Source: Spongiactinospora rosea (GTDB taxonomy: Bacteria; Actinomycetota; Actinomycetes; Streptosporangiales; Streptosporangiaceae). Taken from it: 62,851 nucleotides of DNA. This document shows, in pieces, positions 1 to 9,743 of the stretch. The notes under the pieces are model-generated. The model saw nothing but the letters and a program-made list of their open reading frames with translations, was not told where the DNA came from and made no database searches. A program made the translations under genes and the position numbers. The stretch is taken from contig NZ_QMEY01000037.1 in the NCBI RefSeq assembly GCF_003315795.1, positions 1-62,851 of the forward strand. The letters are read 5' to 3'. Within the stretch, counting starts at the first letter, position 1. Each line of letters starts with the position of its first letter.

Positions 1-196
1 TCGTCCGGCCCGGACGCTGCCCGTCATCGACCTCGGCCTGCCGGATCCACGTCCGCAACGCCTCCCGATGCACCCCGAGCTTGTCTGCGACCCGGGCGAT
101 CGCGCCTGTCCGCTCGCCCGTCTGCTCACGAAGCTCAAAGACCATCCGAACCGCACGTTCACGCAGTTCGGAGCTGTACTTCCTCGGTGGTGCCAT
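1..196 (-). CDS. IS3-family transposase OrfA, N-terminal part
   Basis: This encodes the DNA-binding subunit of an IS3 transposase, which normally combines with OrfB by programmed frameshifting to form the active enzyme. The minus-strand frame begins MAPPRKYSSELRERAVRMV and continues with a typical helix-turn-helix containing GAIARVADKLGVHREALRTW. About 65 residues are visible before the window edge, out of roughly 100 in the family. The ATG lies at 194-196, just inside the IS terminus. Family assignment is firm; whether the element is intact cannot be judged here. Confidence 0.85.
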   Translation of the reverse strand, partial: MAPPRKYSSELRERAVRMVFELREQTGERTGAIARVADKLGVHREALRTWIRQAEVDDGQRPGRT

Positions 197-219
197 AGCT
201 CCTCACCCTTCCAGGTTCA
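1..219 (-). mobile_element. IS3-family insertion sequence, one end only (runs off the window)
   Basis: The stretch next to the truncated cas3 is the left end of an IS3-family element; the rest lies outside the window. Read on the minus strand, the boundary lies at about 219, where the terminus TGAACCTGG begins and also supplies the TGA that ends the broken cas3 frame. The orfA start follows about 20 bp inside. The far inverted repeat and the target duplication cannot be seen, so the exact boundary is inferred from where cas3 homology stops. Confidence 0.75.
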
Positions 220-2220
220 GGAGCCTCCAACCAACCCGGGGTGATCCAGCAACTCGGCGTCCTTCTCCGCCCGGTCCAGGTCCAGGAAACGGGCGTGGGC
301 CACGGTGACCTGCTGCTCCCCGAACCGTCGCCGCAGGTGATCCGCAGTCTCCAGTACCCGGTCCACGGTGTTGCGTACGACGAGCGCACAGCCACCTTCC
401 GCCAGCTCGAGGGACAGCCGATCGGCCAGTACGCCGAGGTCGTCGTCCAGACACTCCAAATGGACCTCGACACCGCGGCCGGACGGCTCGACCGCTTCGA
501 GCAACGGCCGCCCGTGGCGCTCGACAGCCGTCAGCAACGGGTAGCCGACCGCCTGCTCCACCTCGGCGAAGCCAGTTGCACCTGAGTACACCTCGACCAG
601 CTCACGGCGCCGCCGGGCGGGAAGTGTCGCCGACAACACCACGACCGGCACCCGATACGCCCCCAGCCACGACAGAACCCGATCCAGGTAGGAGTTCATA
701 TAGGTGTCATAGGCATGTGCCTCGTCGATGATGACGCCCTTGCCCGCCAGAGCCAGGTGTCGCAGTGCCAAGTGACGACTCTTCAGCCCCATGAACAGCA
801 ACTGGTCGATCGTGCCGACCGCGAACGAGGCCAGCATCCCCTTCTTCCGCCCGCGCAGCCATTGGTGAGCGATCAATTCGGCTGAGGACGCCAGATGGTC
901 GCTACGATGCGACCACTGATCGCAGCCGCCATCGGGCTCCACACCCCGGATGGCCTGTCGGCCGACTCGCAGAAGGCCGGCGTACTCCTCGTTGAGCGCC
1001 GCCTTAGAATGCGCCAGCAGTACCGAACGCGGCCCGGGAGCGACTTCCGCATCCGGAAGCCGTTCCAGCCACTCCAGCAAGCGAGGGAACATCGCGTTGC
1101 TGGTGGCCATGGTCGGCAACGCGACGAAACAACCACCCGCTCCCGAACCGGCTGCGAAAACCTCCGCGACGGCCAGTGCCGCCTCCGTCTTCCCCTCCCC
1201 CATCGGTGCCTCGATCACCATCAGCCCAGGCGTCTTCATCGCCCGGGCGACCGAAACAGCCCGCTCTTGAATCGGCCGGATCGTCGCCCCTGGCGGAAGC
1301 TGAAACCGAGACGCGAACAACTCGGCAGGGTCGTCAGCAGTGACGGCCGCCTGCCACGGAGGCGGCAGGTCCAGTCCTCGCCAGGCGGCCTCCACACGTT
1401 CCCTGTCGCCAACCCTTTGTGCGTCTGGGAAGTAGGGGAACAAATCGGCATTGCTGGCGATCCAGTCGGAGACGATGACCAGCGCGCTGAGCAATACCTG
1501 CGCGGGCTGAGAAAGCTTGACGTCCCGCCATGCGTCGAGCCGGTCATGGACAGAGCTTTCCTGAGCGCATTTATCAAGGATTTCCCACTGCACACTCCGC
1601 CAAAGCGACGCGCAGCCCGAGGTCCTGAGCAAGTGCGGACGAGTACGCGCTTCTTTGATATCGCTATGAGTGGGAGGGATTCCATGATGACCGCCAACGA
1701 CCACAACGAATTGAAGGGTGGCAGGCCGTCGCCACCCATACCGTTCGGTAAGCCACTCCTGAAGCAGTACCTGCCCGGCCAGACCATGGGGTGCGAACTT
1801 GCGGTCAAACAACAGCTTCTGTTGCGGTATGTCCAAGCCAGCGTCCCGCATCGATTGAGCGAGTGAATCCACCTGGCACGCGAACGCGGGCGTGGCCTTA
1901 CCGATGTCGTGGCTCATCGCCAGCCAGATGAGCAAGATGCGCGCATCCGCCTCTCCATCGGGGAGATCGGCGGCGATCACCTGACGCACCTGCCGGGGAA
2001 CCCACTGATCCCAGAGCAACTCAGCGACAGCCCCGCTGTCGGCCATGTGCCGCCACAGAGGCAACCAGCCTTCGCTGTCCCAGTCATGCTTGGCCCAAAC
2101 AGTCCGCGCCGGCCCCGAAAGCCCGTCAACGAAGCGACCACCTGACGGCTCGTCGATCATGAAGCCATCCAAGGACACGAGCCCATCGCAAAGAACTACT
2201 AAACCTCGAACCCTTATCAA
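217..2220 (-). pseudogene. cas3: Truncated Cas3 HD nuclease-helicase, type I-E-like
   Basis: Cas3 is the nuclease-helicase that Cascade recruits to degrade target DNA. Visible in order are an HD phosphohydrolase motif (SHDIGK, HD about residue 104), a second His pair (GGHHG, about 175), Walker A (APMGEGKTEA, about 343), the DExH box (IIDEAHAYD, about 498) and motif III (LSATLPAR). The frame then stops at 667 residues with GLVGGS followed by a TGA that belongs to the IS3 end. Motifs V and VI and the C-terminal domain are missing; actinobacterial I-E Cas3 proteins are usually about 900 residues or more. The ATG at 2157 (MIDEPSGG) is an equally likely start. In I-E loci cas3 usually leads the operon, so any cse1-cas2 genes would lie left of the window, beyond the IS3. 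The product should lack helicase activity. Confidence 0.85.
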
Positions 2221-2347
2221 ACCGCAATACAGTCGTTAGAAATATCGCCTAGGGCCACGAATTATGCTTACATTCGCCCAACATGCCATAGATGTGCAAT
2301 ATCGGACAGTTTATGCAGAAGATCCCACCCACTGTCCGCCCGCCTAC

Positions 2348-3890
2348 CGGTAGTCCGTTAGATCAAGATGTGGGCGCGGGTAGAAGCTTGGTGCGGGGGC
2401 TTCCGTTTGAAGGGAGCTGGGGCGATGACCAAGACCAAGCCGTGTCCGCCTGCGCCAGGGCCGTTGGAGGAGTACGCGAGCCGGTTCGATGATATGTTCA
2501 CGCATCTGGGGCAGCGGCGTGGGTTTCGGGAGTATGTGGTGGGTTTGCTGATGCCGCGGGATCGCAACAAGACGGCCCCGGCACTGGCCGGGGCGGAGCC
2601 GGTGGTTGGCTCCAAGAGCGCGGCGGCTCAGCGGGTGCAGTACTTTCTGTCCGAGTTGTGCTGGGATCCTGATCGAGTGAATGACCGGCGGCTGGAGTTG
2701 CTGCGGGACCAGCGTGCGACCGCGCCGCACGCTGGCGGAGTGCTGGTGATCGATGACAGTGGAGACCGCAAAGACGGCACCGCCACGGCGCATGTGGGCC
2801 GCCAATGGCTGGGCCGGTATGGCAAGACCGACAGCGGCATCGTCACGGTGACCACGCTGTGCCGATGAGCGGATCTACTGTCCGTTGCATGCCCGGCCCT
2901 GCACGCCGGCTCGCCACTTCGCGCGGGGGGAAAGAACGATACGGTCTTCCGCACCAAGTGGCAGATCGCCGTGGAACTGGCAGGGCGTGCCGTCACGGCG
3001 GGGATGGCCTTTCGCGCCGTACCGGCCGACTGCGCCTATGGTGACCTTGACGATTTCCGTGGTGAGCTGCGTACGGTGGGCTTGGGCTGGGTGATGGCGG
3101 TGCGCCCGAAGCGCGGCACGTGGGCTTATGGCACCGATGCCCACACACCCCGCGACGCCGCCGCCATGCTTGCCTGGGACGGGCCGCAGGCACCCGGCGG
3201 CTGGACGGCCGGTGCAGCGGCGTTTCCGCGATGGGCATGTCGAGACCTGGTGGGCGGCCGAGGCGAGCCTGGGGTTCTGGGGACCTGATGGGACCACCCG
3301 GCTGGTGACCGCCACTCTCGACCCGGCCACCCTGCCGGACAAGGCCACTTGGTATCTGGCCACCAACCTGCCCCGCCCCGGAGGGCCACGCGTGTCCGAG
3401 TCTGCGCACTTGCCCGCCGACCTGGCAGAGCTGGTACGCCTCTATGGATTGCGGCACTGGGTCGAACAGGGCTACAAGCAGGTCAAGGACGAGTTGGACT
3501 GGGCCGACTTCCAGGTCCGCTCCGATCTGGCCATCCGCCGTCACCAAACCCTGGTCTTGTGCGCGTTCACCTTCTGCTGGGCAAACCGGTTCACCGACCC
3601 GCCCGAACTGGCTTCCCCACCCCGCCCTGATCCGGACCCCAACCTTGAGAGGGGGCAGCCGCCCGACATCCCAGCCACCGCAAACCGGCCCATCGGCACC
3701 ACCCACACCCAGCTGGCCCCACACCCTGCGCAACCTCCACAGCTGGCTGACCCCTTCTATCGCGCTCACACGCTGGTGGAAAGCATGGTCGCAAGCGCCC
3801 CTACCCTCTGAGTTACAAGCCCTTCTCGACGCCGTTCACGCAGGCCAAGGCATAGACCTCTACCACCCACCTTGATTCAACGGACTACCG
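2348..3890 (+). mobile_element. IS701-like insertion sequence with CTAC target duplication
   Basis: The 1,543-bp element is bounded by inverted repeats that start CGGTAGTCCGTT on the left (2348) and read as the complement, ending AACGGACTACCG, on the right (3890). Homology continues inward (ATCAAG). The direct repeat CTAC sits just outside both ends, at 2344-2347 and 3891-3894. A 4-bp duplication is what IS701-type elements make. Its transposase is frame-broken. Confidence 0.85.
2425..3873 (+). pseudogene. IS701-family DDE transposase, frameshifted
   Basis: The ATG at 2425 opens a frame (MTKTKPCPPAPGPLEEYAS) with the first catalytic Asp region (GVLVIDDSGDRKDG). It breaks near 2865. The protein then continues in other frames: ELAGRAVTAGMAFRAVPADC from about 2975, RDGHVETWWAAEASLGFWG from about 3225, RLYGLRHWVEQGYKQVKDEL near 3440, and the end QALLDAVHAGQGIDLYHPP. 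At least three frame changes are needed, so no functional transposase is expected. The terminal repeats are intact, so it could only move if a related transposase acted in trans. Confidence 0.85.
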
Positions 3891-3891
3891 C

Positions 3892-4038
3892 TACCTGGCC
3901 TGCGCCTATCAGAAGGCGGGGGATGTGGGCCGGGCGATCCCCCTGTTCGAGGAGACGGTCACTGACTGCGAGCGGGTGCTGAGCGGCGATCATCCGCTGA
4001 TCAAGAAGGTCCGTGAGGATTTAGACTCGTGCCTGTGA
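3892..4038 (+). pseudogene. C-terminal fragment of a tetratricopeptide-repeat protein
   Basis: The open frame right after the IS reads YLACAYQKAGDVGRAIPLFE and then ERVLSGDHPLIKKVREDL before TGA at 4036-4038. This is one TPR unit of the kind found in actinobacterial NB-ARC/TPR proteins. No matching upstream part is seen left of the IS701-like element, so more than a simple insertion has happened. It has no start codon of its own and is a remnant. Confidence 0.7.
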
Positions 4039-4168
4039 CGATGTCCTTGTTGTCGCCCCCCGAGTGAATCGTTCGGCGGCCTGGATCCGTAATCGCTCGC
4101 GGAAGGCCCGACGCTCGGCGGCCAGCCCGCCACCTGCTCCATCTATCGCGTTGATCAATAACGTCGCA

Positions 4169-6226
4169 TCAGGCCACCGCCGCCCCTTCATGAACAATTC
4201 GACGATGAAAGACTGCCAGTGCGGTGAATATCATGAGTAATCCAGTTCCCGCCACTTCTGCAGCAAGGAGAGTCTCCCATACTTCGGGGGCTTGAAGACG
4301 CGGCGGAGGCGGCAGGCCCGCCGCCGTGTATGCGGCCACTTGGTGGCTGACGTCCCACTTCTGCCAGGTGGTCCATATCAAGGGGAGCGTGAGCAAAAGT
4401 AGCTCGGCGCCGAACATCACGCGATAGATAGCAAGGAACCGCCACCCGCTGATGTGCTTGACGAACACGGCCTGCGCATTCTTGCGGGTGTGGACGATGC
4501 TGACCCCGATGGCGGCCATAAAAAGCACTGCCAATGCCAAAGCTAGAGTGACAGCGCTGAGACGGAGTTCAAGGATCACTCTTCGGTACTCAACGGCAGA
4601 CTTCTCGGCAACCGGGCTTAGTGCCAACACCACTCCGCGTAGCTGGGGGTCGTTCAGCTCATGGAGCACATCCTGCGGGTCTGTAAAGATGACCTCGTCA
4701 TGGGTTACCGATGCGGTGTACGCACCGTCGGACACGATGGTTGAGCCGTTAGGAACTACCACTAGTACGGGATCCTCCACTACGGAGCTGCCCTGCCCAA
4801 TGCTTCGAGTCGCACCGTAGGTGAACACCATCTGGCCGGTCTTCGCTGGCAGCGTCTCGGCCTCGATCCGTGCCCCTGCCTTGTCTGTGGCACTCAATTC
4901 CTCCCGCACCGCCGCGAGTATCGAGGATGTATGAGACGCTAGGGCCTGCGGCACAATGAGTTGTAGATTCTCTTTGCCTTGCGGCCGCAGTTGGTAGAGA
5001 TGGCCCGTGGGATTCATGACGCCCTGCTTAGCGATGAAGGTTTGGTTAACGATCAAGGCGGACCTGGCCTGGGGAACCCTCTGGTGGATCAGGGAAGGAT
5101 GTACCAAAATGATCTGCCCTGCCTTGTCGGCTCGACGGACCCAACGCCCCACCGCCGTGGTGATCTCACCTTCCGCCTCGCGAGCGAAGCTCCCGCTGAG
5201 CTTGACTGTGACGGCATTCCCGAGCTGGGCAAACACCCTACGGTCGGCCGCACGATTGAGGACCTCTTGCCCTGCGTGGACGCAGCTCAGGCCAACGGAA
5301 AGCGTCAGCAGCACAGCGGGTAACCTCACCATGTAGCCGCAGGCCATTGCCCATCGGACGGCCAATTCACCTTTGACGGCACGAACGATGGAAGTACGGA
5401 AAGTCAGCTTCAGCGCTATCGCATGCGCGGCGATTGCCGGCAGGGCGAGTGAAAGCCAGATTCCACAGGCTATCAGGGCAAATAGGCTGAGCCGTTCAAG
5501 TCCGTTATAGATCCATAGGAACGTGAGGGCCGTCGCCACTACTAACCCTGCGGCGACAAGCCAGAACATCAAGAGCTTCCGGATGTCACGTGCAAATATT
5601 CCAAAGAAGCTTATCCCGTGCAGGCGTAGCACCCCGTACGATCGGGCATTCAGCAACACGCACGATCCGATCGTAACCACAGCGGCCAGCAAAATAGCAA
5701 GGAATGCCTGCGACAGTACGCCGCTCCCAACGTATTTGATGATCTGGAATAAACCAGGGCTCAGGGCCACCTTACTAGTGAGGCCGAGACTCGTGAACGC
5801 GTCATGAAGTACTAGCGCTTCCTGCGGCGAACCGAAGACATAGTAAAAGCCCCGTGGGTCTCGATTGGCGATCTCGTCAATTGGATGAACATCCGTCCGC
5901 ATGTCGCGACTGAACGATGGAAAACCCTCTGCTAGAAATGCCGGCGACGATTCCGGATCGCCTGGCATGAGATAGAGATGGCGCCGAGACTCGGGATGTA
6001 AGAGATCTGGGATCTCGCGCGCCACAGCGACCCCGTGAGCGCGCGCAATCGCTATCACCGTATTGCTGACTTGGTATCCCTGAACATTCGCAGCATCGGT
6101 CACCCAGACAGTAGCCGATTGGCCAAGTACCCCCCACTCCTCAGCATTCTTCACTCCAAAGAAGGCCAGCACACCCGCGAGCGCCAGAATTGCCGCGTGT
6201 ACAAATTTAGTTCCGCGATGCAGCAT
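4169..6226 (-). CDS. DUF1430 bacteriocin-associated integral membrane protein (copy 1)
   Basis: This is a polytopic membrane protein of the family found with lactococcin-972 genes, thought to act with an ABC ATPase in export of, or immunity to, the bacteriocin. An N-terminal hydrophobic segment (FVHAAILALAGVLAFFG) is followed by a large extracellular-type domain, a middle group of membrane segments, a second soluble domain, and C-terminal helices, an FtsX/MacB-like layout. The ATG at 6226 (MLHRGTKFVH) is preferred over 6247 because it aligns with the start of the second copy (MRHYGVKIVY). The gene lies about 140 nt downstream of a bacteriocin precursor on the same strand. Unlike copy 2 it has no ABC ATPase after it: the TPR fragment and the IS701-like element lie there instead. 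Family assignment rests on resemblance to copy 2 and on context. Confidence 0.82.
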   Translation of the reverse strand: MLHRGTKFVHAAILALAGVLAFFGVKNAEEWGVLGQSATVWVTDAANVQGYQVSNTVIAIARAHGVAVAREIPDLLHPESRRHLYLMPGDPESSPAFLAEGFPSFSRDMRTDVHPIDEIANRDPRGFYYVFGSPQEALVLHDAFTSLGLTSKVALSPGLFQIIKYVGSGVLSQAFLAILLAAVVTIGSCVLLNARSYGVLRLHGISFFGIFARDIRKLLMFWLVAAGLVVATALTFLWIYNGLERLSLFALIACGIWLSLALPAIAAHAIALKLTFRTSIVRAVKGELAVRWAMACGYMVRLPAVLLTLSVGLSCVHAGQEVLNRAADRRVFAQLGNAVTVKLSGSFAREAEGEITTAVGRWVRRADKAGQIILVHPSLIHQRVPQARSALIVNQTFIAKQGVMNPTGHLYQLRPQGKENLQLIVPQALASHTSSILAAVREELSATDKAGARIEAETLPAKTGQMVFTYGATRSIGQGSSVVEDPVLVVVPNGSTIVSDGAYTASVTHDEVIFTDPQDVLHELNDPQLRGVVLALSPVAEKSAVEYRRVILELRLSAVTLALALAVLFMAAIGVSIVHTRKNAQAVFVKHISGWRFLAIYRVMFGAELLLLTLPLIWTTWQKWDVSHQVAAYTAAGLPPPPRLQAPEVWETLLAAEVAGTGLLMIFTALAVFHRRIVHEGAAVA

Positions 6227-6366
6227 CGATCGCCCATCATCCGCCACTCGGTGGGGCTTGTCACACCAAGGCTCGATCCGACTGCCCGTCGAGGGGCAAG
6301 CGTTTCACGCCTGCCCCCGACAGCTTACTTTCTAAAATAGCGCGTGCCGATGGTTATGGCTGACGC

Positions 6367-6735
6367 TCAGCAGGTGTTCCGCCAGTAGGCCTTATTTCCG
6401 ACTGGCTTGCTAGGAGCGATCGCTTCAGACCAGTATCCCGCTGCGACGTTCCAGTCGCGCATGTAAATCGTGCCTTGTACCGAGGAGCCGTGGCAAAGGG
6501 CTCCGTGGTAGTAGTTCGACCACGCATCTCGGGAGTTGACGCCGTAACTCCATGTACCGCCGCCGACCTGCTCGATCTCGAGCGTCCTGGCATCTGCCTG
6601 CGAGTCAAGCAAAGCGGAGCCGGAAGTGGGGGCGGGAGCGGGCTCGGCGACCGCTGCGCCAGCTCCTACCGCAAAGATAGCACTGGCCGCAGCCACACCT
6701 GTCCCCATGAGGAGAATTAACCTGAAGGCTTCCAT
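6367..6735 (-). CDS. Lactococcin 972 family bacteriocin precursor A
   Basis: The 122-residue secreted precursor has an N-terminal signal peptide (LILLMGTGVAAASAIFAVG, then an Ala-rich cleavage region AVAEPAP). Its mature part has the family signature: GGGTWSYGV, then WSNYYHGALCHGSSV, and the C-terminus AYWRNTC. Lactococcin 972 inhibits septum formation by binding lipid II in the Gram-positive bacteria studied; that this protein does so is inference. A purine-rich RBS (GGGAGG) precedes the ATG. The downstream DUF1430 gene is its likely partner. Two Cys residues, one in CHGSS and one at the C-terminus, suggest a disulphide. Confidence 0.88.
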   Translation of the reverse strand: MEAFRLILLMGTGVAAASAIFAVGAGAAVAEPAPAPTSGSALLDSQADARTLEIEQVGGGTWSYGVNSRDAWSNYYHGALCHGSSVQGTIYMRDWNVAAGYWSEAIAPSKPVGNKAYWRNTC

Positions 6736-6780
6736 GATCCTCCCTTTTATGACCGATGAATAGCACGGATCAGGACTTAA

Positions 6781-6802
6781 GGGGGGTGTCCCCCATCGCC
6801 CC
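6781..6802 (-). promoter_or_regulatory. GC-rich leader element upstream of bacteriocin precursor A
   Basis: About 46 nt before the start codon of precursor A lies GGGGGGTGTCCCCC followed by ATCGCCCC (plus strand). A similar run of G, then GCCCACGTCGCCCC, sits 43 nt before precursor B (10795-10823). Shared position and composition suggest a structured leader or regulator site. Function is not known. Confidence 0.4.
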
Positions 6803-7017
6803 GTTTGCTGGCAATCAACAGCCTAATCGATAGAGGGCTAAATTTCCACGCTTGAAAATGGTCCGAGCTTTTAGCTTGGAGCGATGTCACGACTCCTGCA
6901 CGGAAGGCTACCGGCCAAAATATTCCAAGAGATCTGTGCACGCCACCGAAGTGGCCTCTCATTCGTGTTACCAGGGTCACACAATCCCCTGCTACTGAGG
7001 TTAAATGCGTGGTGTCG
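6803..7017. other. Intergenic stretch, no gene seen
   Basis: This is AT-richer DNA between the bacteriocin leader and an IS630 remnant. It presumably carries the promoter of precursor A reading left, but no convincing -35/-10 pair could be chosen. Short open frames here lack family features. Confidence 0.4.
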
Positions 7018-7115
7018 TCATAACGGGGCAGGGACGAGTCCAGTGCCGACGAGGCAGCCGTTCAGCACGTCGTGGCGGTATTGAAGCCGTCGTAAGCCCC
7101 GCCGCACGGCGGCGA
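7018..7115 (-). pseudogene. IS630-family transposase C-terminus, part split off by IS21
   Basis: The minus strand reads ELIAAVRRGLRRLQYRHDV, then NGCLVGTGLVPAPL and a stop at 7018-7020. The same C-terminus occurs in the IS630 remnant ending near 17515. The residues that should come just before it (PDLNP...SLANRDFAGPQ) are at 9628-9727, on the other side of the IS21 element, so this is one gene cut in two. Confidence 0.75.
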
Positions 7116-7303
7116 TCAACTCTTGCAGTCGGCGTACTCATTGGTGTGCAGAGGCGAGTACGACTAAACGTGCAGAATGATCTGCATATCAGAGAGCGAT
7201 CACCTGAGCAGGAGTCGTGCGAGCGCGGCTCGCTCGACAGGATGCATGCCGATCTGCGGCGTGCAACACGAGACCGGGGTGTTGGACGGCGTCGTCATGC
7301 CAG

Positions 7304-8077
7304 TCAACCGGCCACGGCGACATGGGTCTCGACGGCGGCCAGCCGGTTCTTGAGCCGGTAGCTGGGTCCGTTGATCGCGATGACCTCGCAGTGGTGGAGC
7401 AGCCGGTCCAAGATCGCGGTGGCCAAGACCTCATCGCCGAAAACTTGGCCCCATTCACTGAAGGCCTTGTTAGAGGTCAGAATGATCGAGCCCTTCTCGT
7501 AGCGCTTGGAGATCATCTGGAAGACCAGGTTGCCCTCGTCGCGATCCAGGGGCAGGTAGCCGACCTCGTCCAGTACCAGGATGTGGGGGCGCAGGTAAGT
7601 GCGGAGCTTGCCGGCCAGCCGGCCGATCGCGTTGGCGGCTTTGAGCTGGCGGACCATGTCGTCCAGGGTAGTGAAGTAGATGGTGAACCCGGCGCGGCAG
7701 GCGGCGACTGCGAACGCGACGGCGATATGGGTCTTGCCGACTCCGGGTGGGCCGAGCAGGGCGGCGTTGGCCTTGGCCTCGACGAAGGCGAGCGTGGCCA
7801 GGTCGCGGACGCGTCGGGGGTCGAGTTCAGGCTGGTAGAAGAAGTCGTATCCGTCGAGGGTCTTGTGATGGGGCATCTTGGAGATGCGCAGCGCATGTCG
7901 CAGGCGGCGTTCCTCGCGGACGGCGAGTTCTTCTTCCAGCAGCAGGTCCAGGAAGTCCAGGTAGCCCATCTGCGCGGCGACGGCGCGTGACAGGTGCGCG
8001 GACAGGGCATCGGCCAGGTGCGGCAGTCCGAGCTTGATGGCGGTGGCGCGGATGCGGGTGGTGACCAGCTCACTCAC
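7304..8077 (-). CDS. istB: IS21-family helper ATPase IstB
   Basis: IstB is the AAA+ helper that works with the IstA transposase in target choice and strand transfer. The Walker A motif is visible (LLGPPGVGKTHIAVA), as are Walker B (ILVLDEVGYLPLD), a sensor region (IILTSNKAFSEWG), and the family C-terminus with HHCEVIAINGPSYRLK. GTG at 8077 is preferred because a purine-rich site (GAAGGA) lies just upstream; TTG at 8092 is possible. Length (about 257 residues) is normal. The frame looks intact, but its partner istA is frameshifted. Confidence 0.88.
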   Translation of the reverse strand: MSELVTTRIRATAIKLGLPHLADALSAHLSRAVAAQMGYLDFLDLLLEEELAVREERRLRHALRISKMPHHKTLDGYDFFYQPELDPRRVRDLATLAFVEAKANAALLGPPGVGKTHIAVAFAVAACRAGFTIYFTTLDDMVRQLKAANAIGRLAGKLRTYLRPHILVLDEVGYLPLDRDEGNLVFQMISKRYEKGSIILTSNKAFSEWGQVFGDEVLATAILDRLLHHCEVIAINGPSYRLKNRLAAVETHVAVAG

Positions 8078-8168
8078 GATCGTGTCCTTCAACTCGCGGT
8101 GGTAGGTGTGGTGGACGGGCCGGTGCCGGTGATCTCGTCATAAACCGACAAGGGGCGTCGTCCGACGG

Positions 8169-9496
8169 TCACCCAGACTGCGTCGGCGCGGGCCAGCGGA
8201 ACCGCAGCGCGGTGTCGGGCTTACCTGGTTCGCCGGCCTGGGCGGCCGGGCTGTCTTCGTGGCTGGTGGTCGTTGCCCGGGTGTATCCGTCGGGCAGGCC
8301 GTCCCAGTGCGCGGGGACGACGACGCGGGCGCCGCGGCCGACCGCGCGAGGGTGGATGGCCAGCAAGGTGACGCCTTGGCCGTCAGGGACGGTGGCGTGC
8401 AGGCTGATGGTGGCCGCCGAGGCGCGTACCTCGATCAGCTGGCGGTGGAACACCTTGCGCGCGGGCACCGAGTAGAGATTGGCCTCAAAGGCGACCAAGC
8501 AGCCCTTGCCAACGTGCCGCAGGTGCCGGTTGACCATGTGGTAGGGGCGGGCGGGCAGCGGCTTGAGCGCCGCGTGATCGCGGGCGGCGCGGACGCCGAT
8601 CACCTCCCCGTGGGTGCCGTGAGTACGGCGTCGCCGCAGCGGTACCCAGGCCAAGAACGCCTCATCCAGCTCGGGCCGAGAGGAGAAAGAGCGCCCGGCG
8701 AGGACATGGTCGTGCACGATGGTGACCTGCCGCTCGACCCGTCCTTCGCCGGTGGGCCGGTAGGCGGCCAGCACGTCGATGTCGAAGTCGTAGTGCCCGG
8801 CGAACGCCACCGCCTCCGGATGCAGCGGCACAGCTTGGCCGGGGGCGACGTGCCGCCGGATGACAGTCTTGGTGCGGTCGTAGACGATCGAGCCGGGCAC
8901 GCCGCCGAAATGGGTGAAAACGCGCGACGGTGACAGGCCCAGAAAGTAGCCAGGTCCATGCTGGTGGTGAAGCAGCAGAACGGATCCCGCGAATACGACA
9001 GCACCATGTGGAAGGAGTAGACCTTGGTGGTGCCCATGTGCGTGAGGATGCCACCCTCATCACCCCAGTCCACCTGGGCCTGCGCGCCGGGTACCACCTC
9101 GAACCGGCGGTGCAGCCGAGCCAGTTCGCTGGTGGTGTAGCCCAACTCCAAAGCGATCCGCGGCCGGGCTTGCTGCAGGTAGAACTTGACCCGCTGGCAA
9201 TGGCCGGCGAACCCGTACTCCTCGACCAGCCGCTCGTGGATCACAGTGCCCTTCAGCAGGATATCCGCTCGCAGCCAGGCATCGATATCGGCGCGTAGGG
9301 AGGGATCACCTGATTGCTCCGGCCTGGTCGAGCGGCCGCCACCGGCGGCGCGGCGGGACCCATCTTCCTGCAGGTACTTCTTGACCGTCCGCCAGTTCAG
9401 CCCTGTCTCCCGGGCGATTTCGGAGATCGTGGCCCCGGCGTCCCGCAGCGCGCGGAATCGGCGCAGTTCAAGCCACCGCTCCGCTTCCTGCATCAT
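8169..9496 (-). pseudogene. istA: IS21-family transposase IstA, frameshifted
   Basis: The N-terminal frame from 9496 shows a helix-turn-helix (ISEIARETGLNWRTVKKYL) and the start of the DDE catalytic domain (AQVDWGDEG). It runs correctly to WACHRRAF and then goes out of frame. The second frame, open from 8900 to 8169, resumes with HFGGVPGSIVYDRTKTVI and carries the rest (VHDHVLAGRSFSSRPELDEA). The shift lies at a run of T on the minus strand, positions 8916-8920. A single indel, or less likely a programmed shift, would explain it. All domains are otherwise present. Confidence 0.85.
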
Positions 9497-9627
9497 CGCT
9501 CACCTCCAGGGTGATCGACACCTCCTGGCAGGCTCTCCGATCCTCAGCCGGCCAACTGGGCGACGCGCCTGCGCCCCTCTGCACGTTTACTTGTACCTGC
9601 CTCTGTACTGGAAGTCGTACACCGACA

Positions 9628-9727
9628 CCTGCGGGCCGGCGAAGTCGCGGTTGGCCAGGCTCGTACGCCGCAGGATCGACCAGATCCCCACGGCCGGGTT
9701 GAGGTCCGGAGCCGGTCACTGGATAGG
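9628..9727 (-). pseudogene. IS630-family transposase fragment, other half of the IS21 target
   Basis: The minus strand encodes PDLNPAVGIWSILRRTSLAN followed by RDFAGPQ, the catalytic-Glu region of IS630 transposases, ending exactly where the IS21 terminus begins. The C-terminal continuation is at 7018-7115. Upstream of 9727 the gene is replaced by an IS3 remnant. Confidence 0.7.
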
Positions 9728-9743
9728 CCTCGCATCTGACGGC

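Larger units (their letters stand above)
7124..9627 (-). mobile_element. IS21-family insertion sequence inside an IS630 remnant
   Basis: The element holds istA and istB on the minus strand. The two ends are long imperfect inverted repeats: read inward, the right end has GTCGGTGTACGACTTCC and the left GTCGGCGTACTCATTGG, and both continue to TAAACGTGCAGA. Flanking DNA on both sides belongs to one IS630 transposase gene (GPQ / ELI junction), which fixes the ends to within a few bases. A short target duplication cannot be assigned with certainty. Confidence 0.75.
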
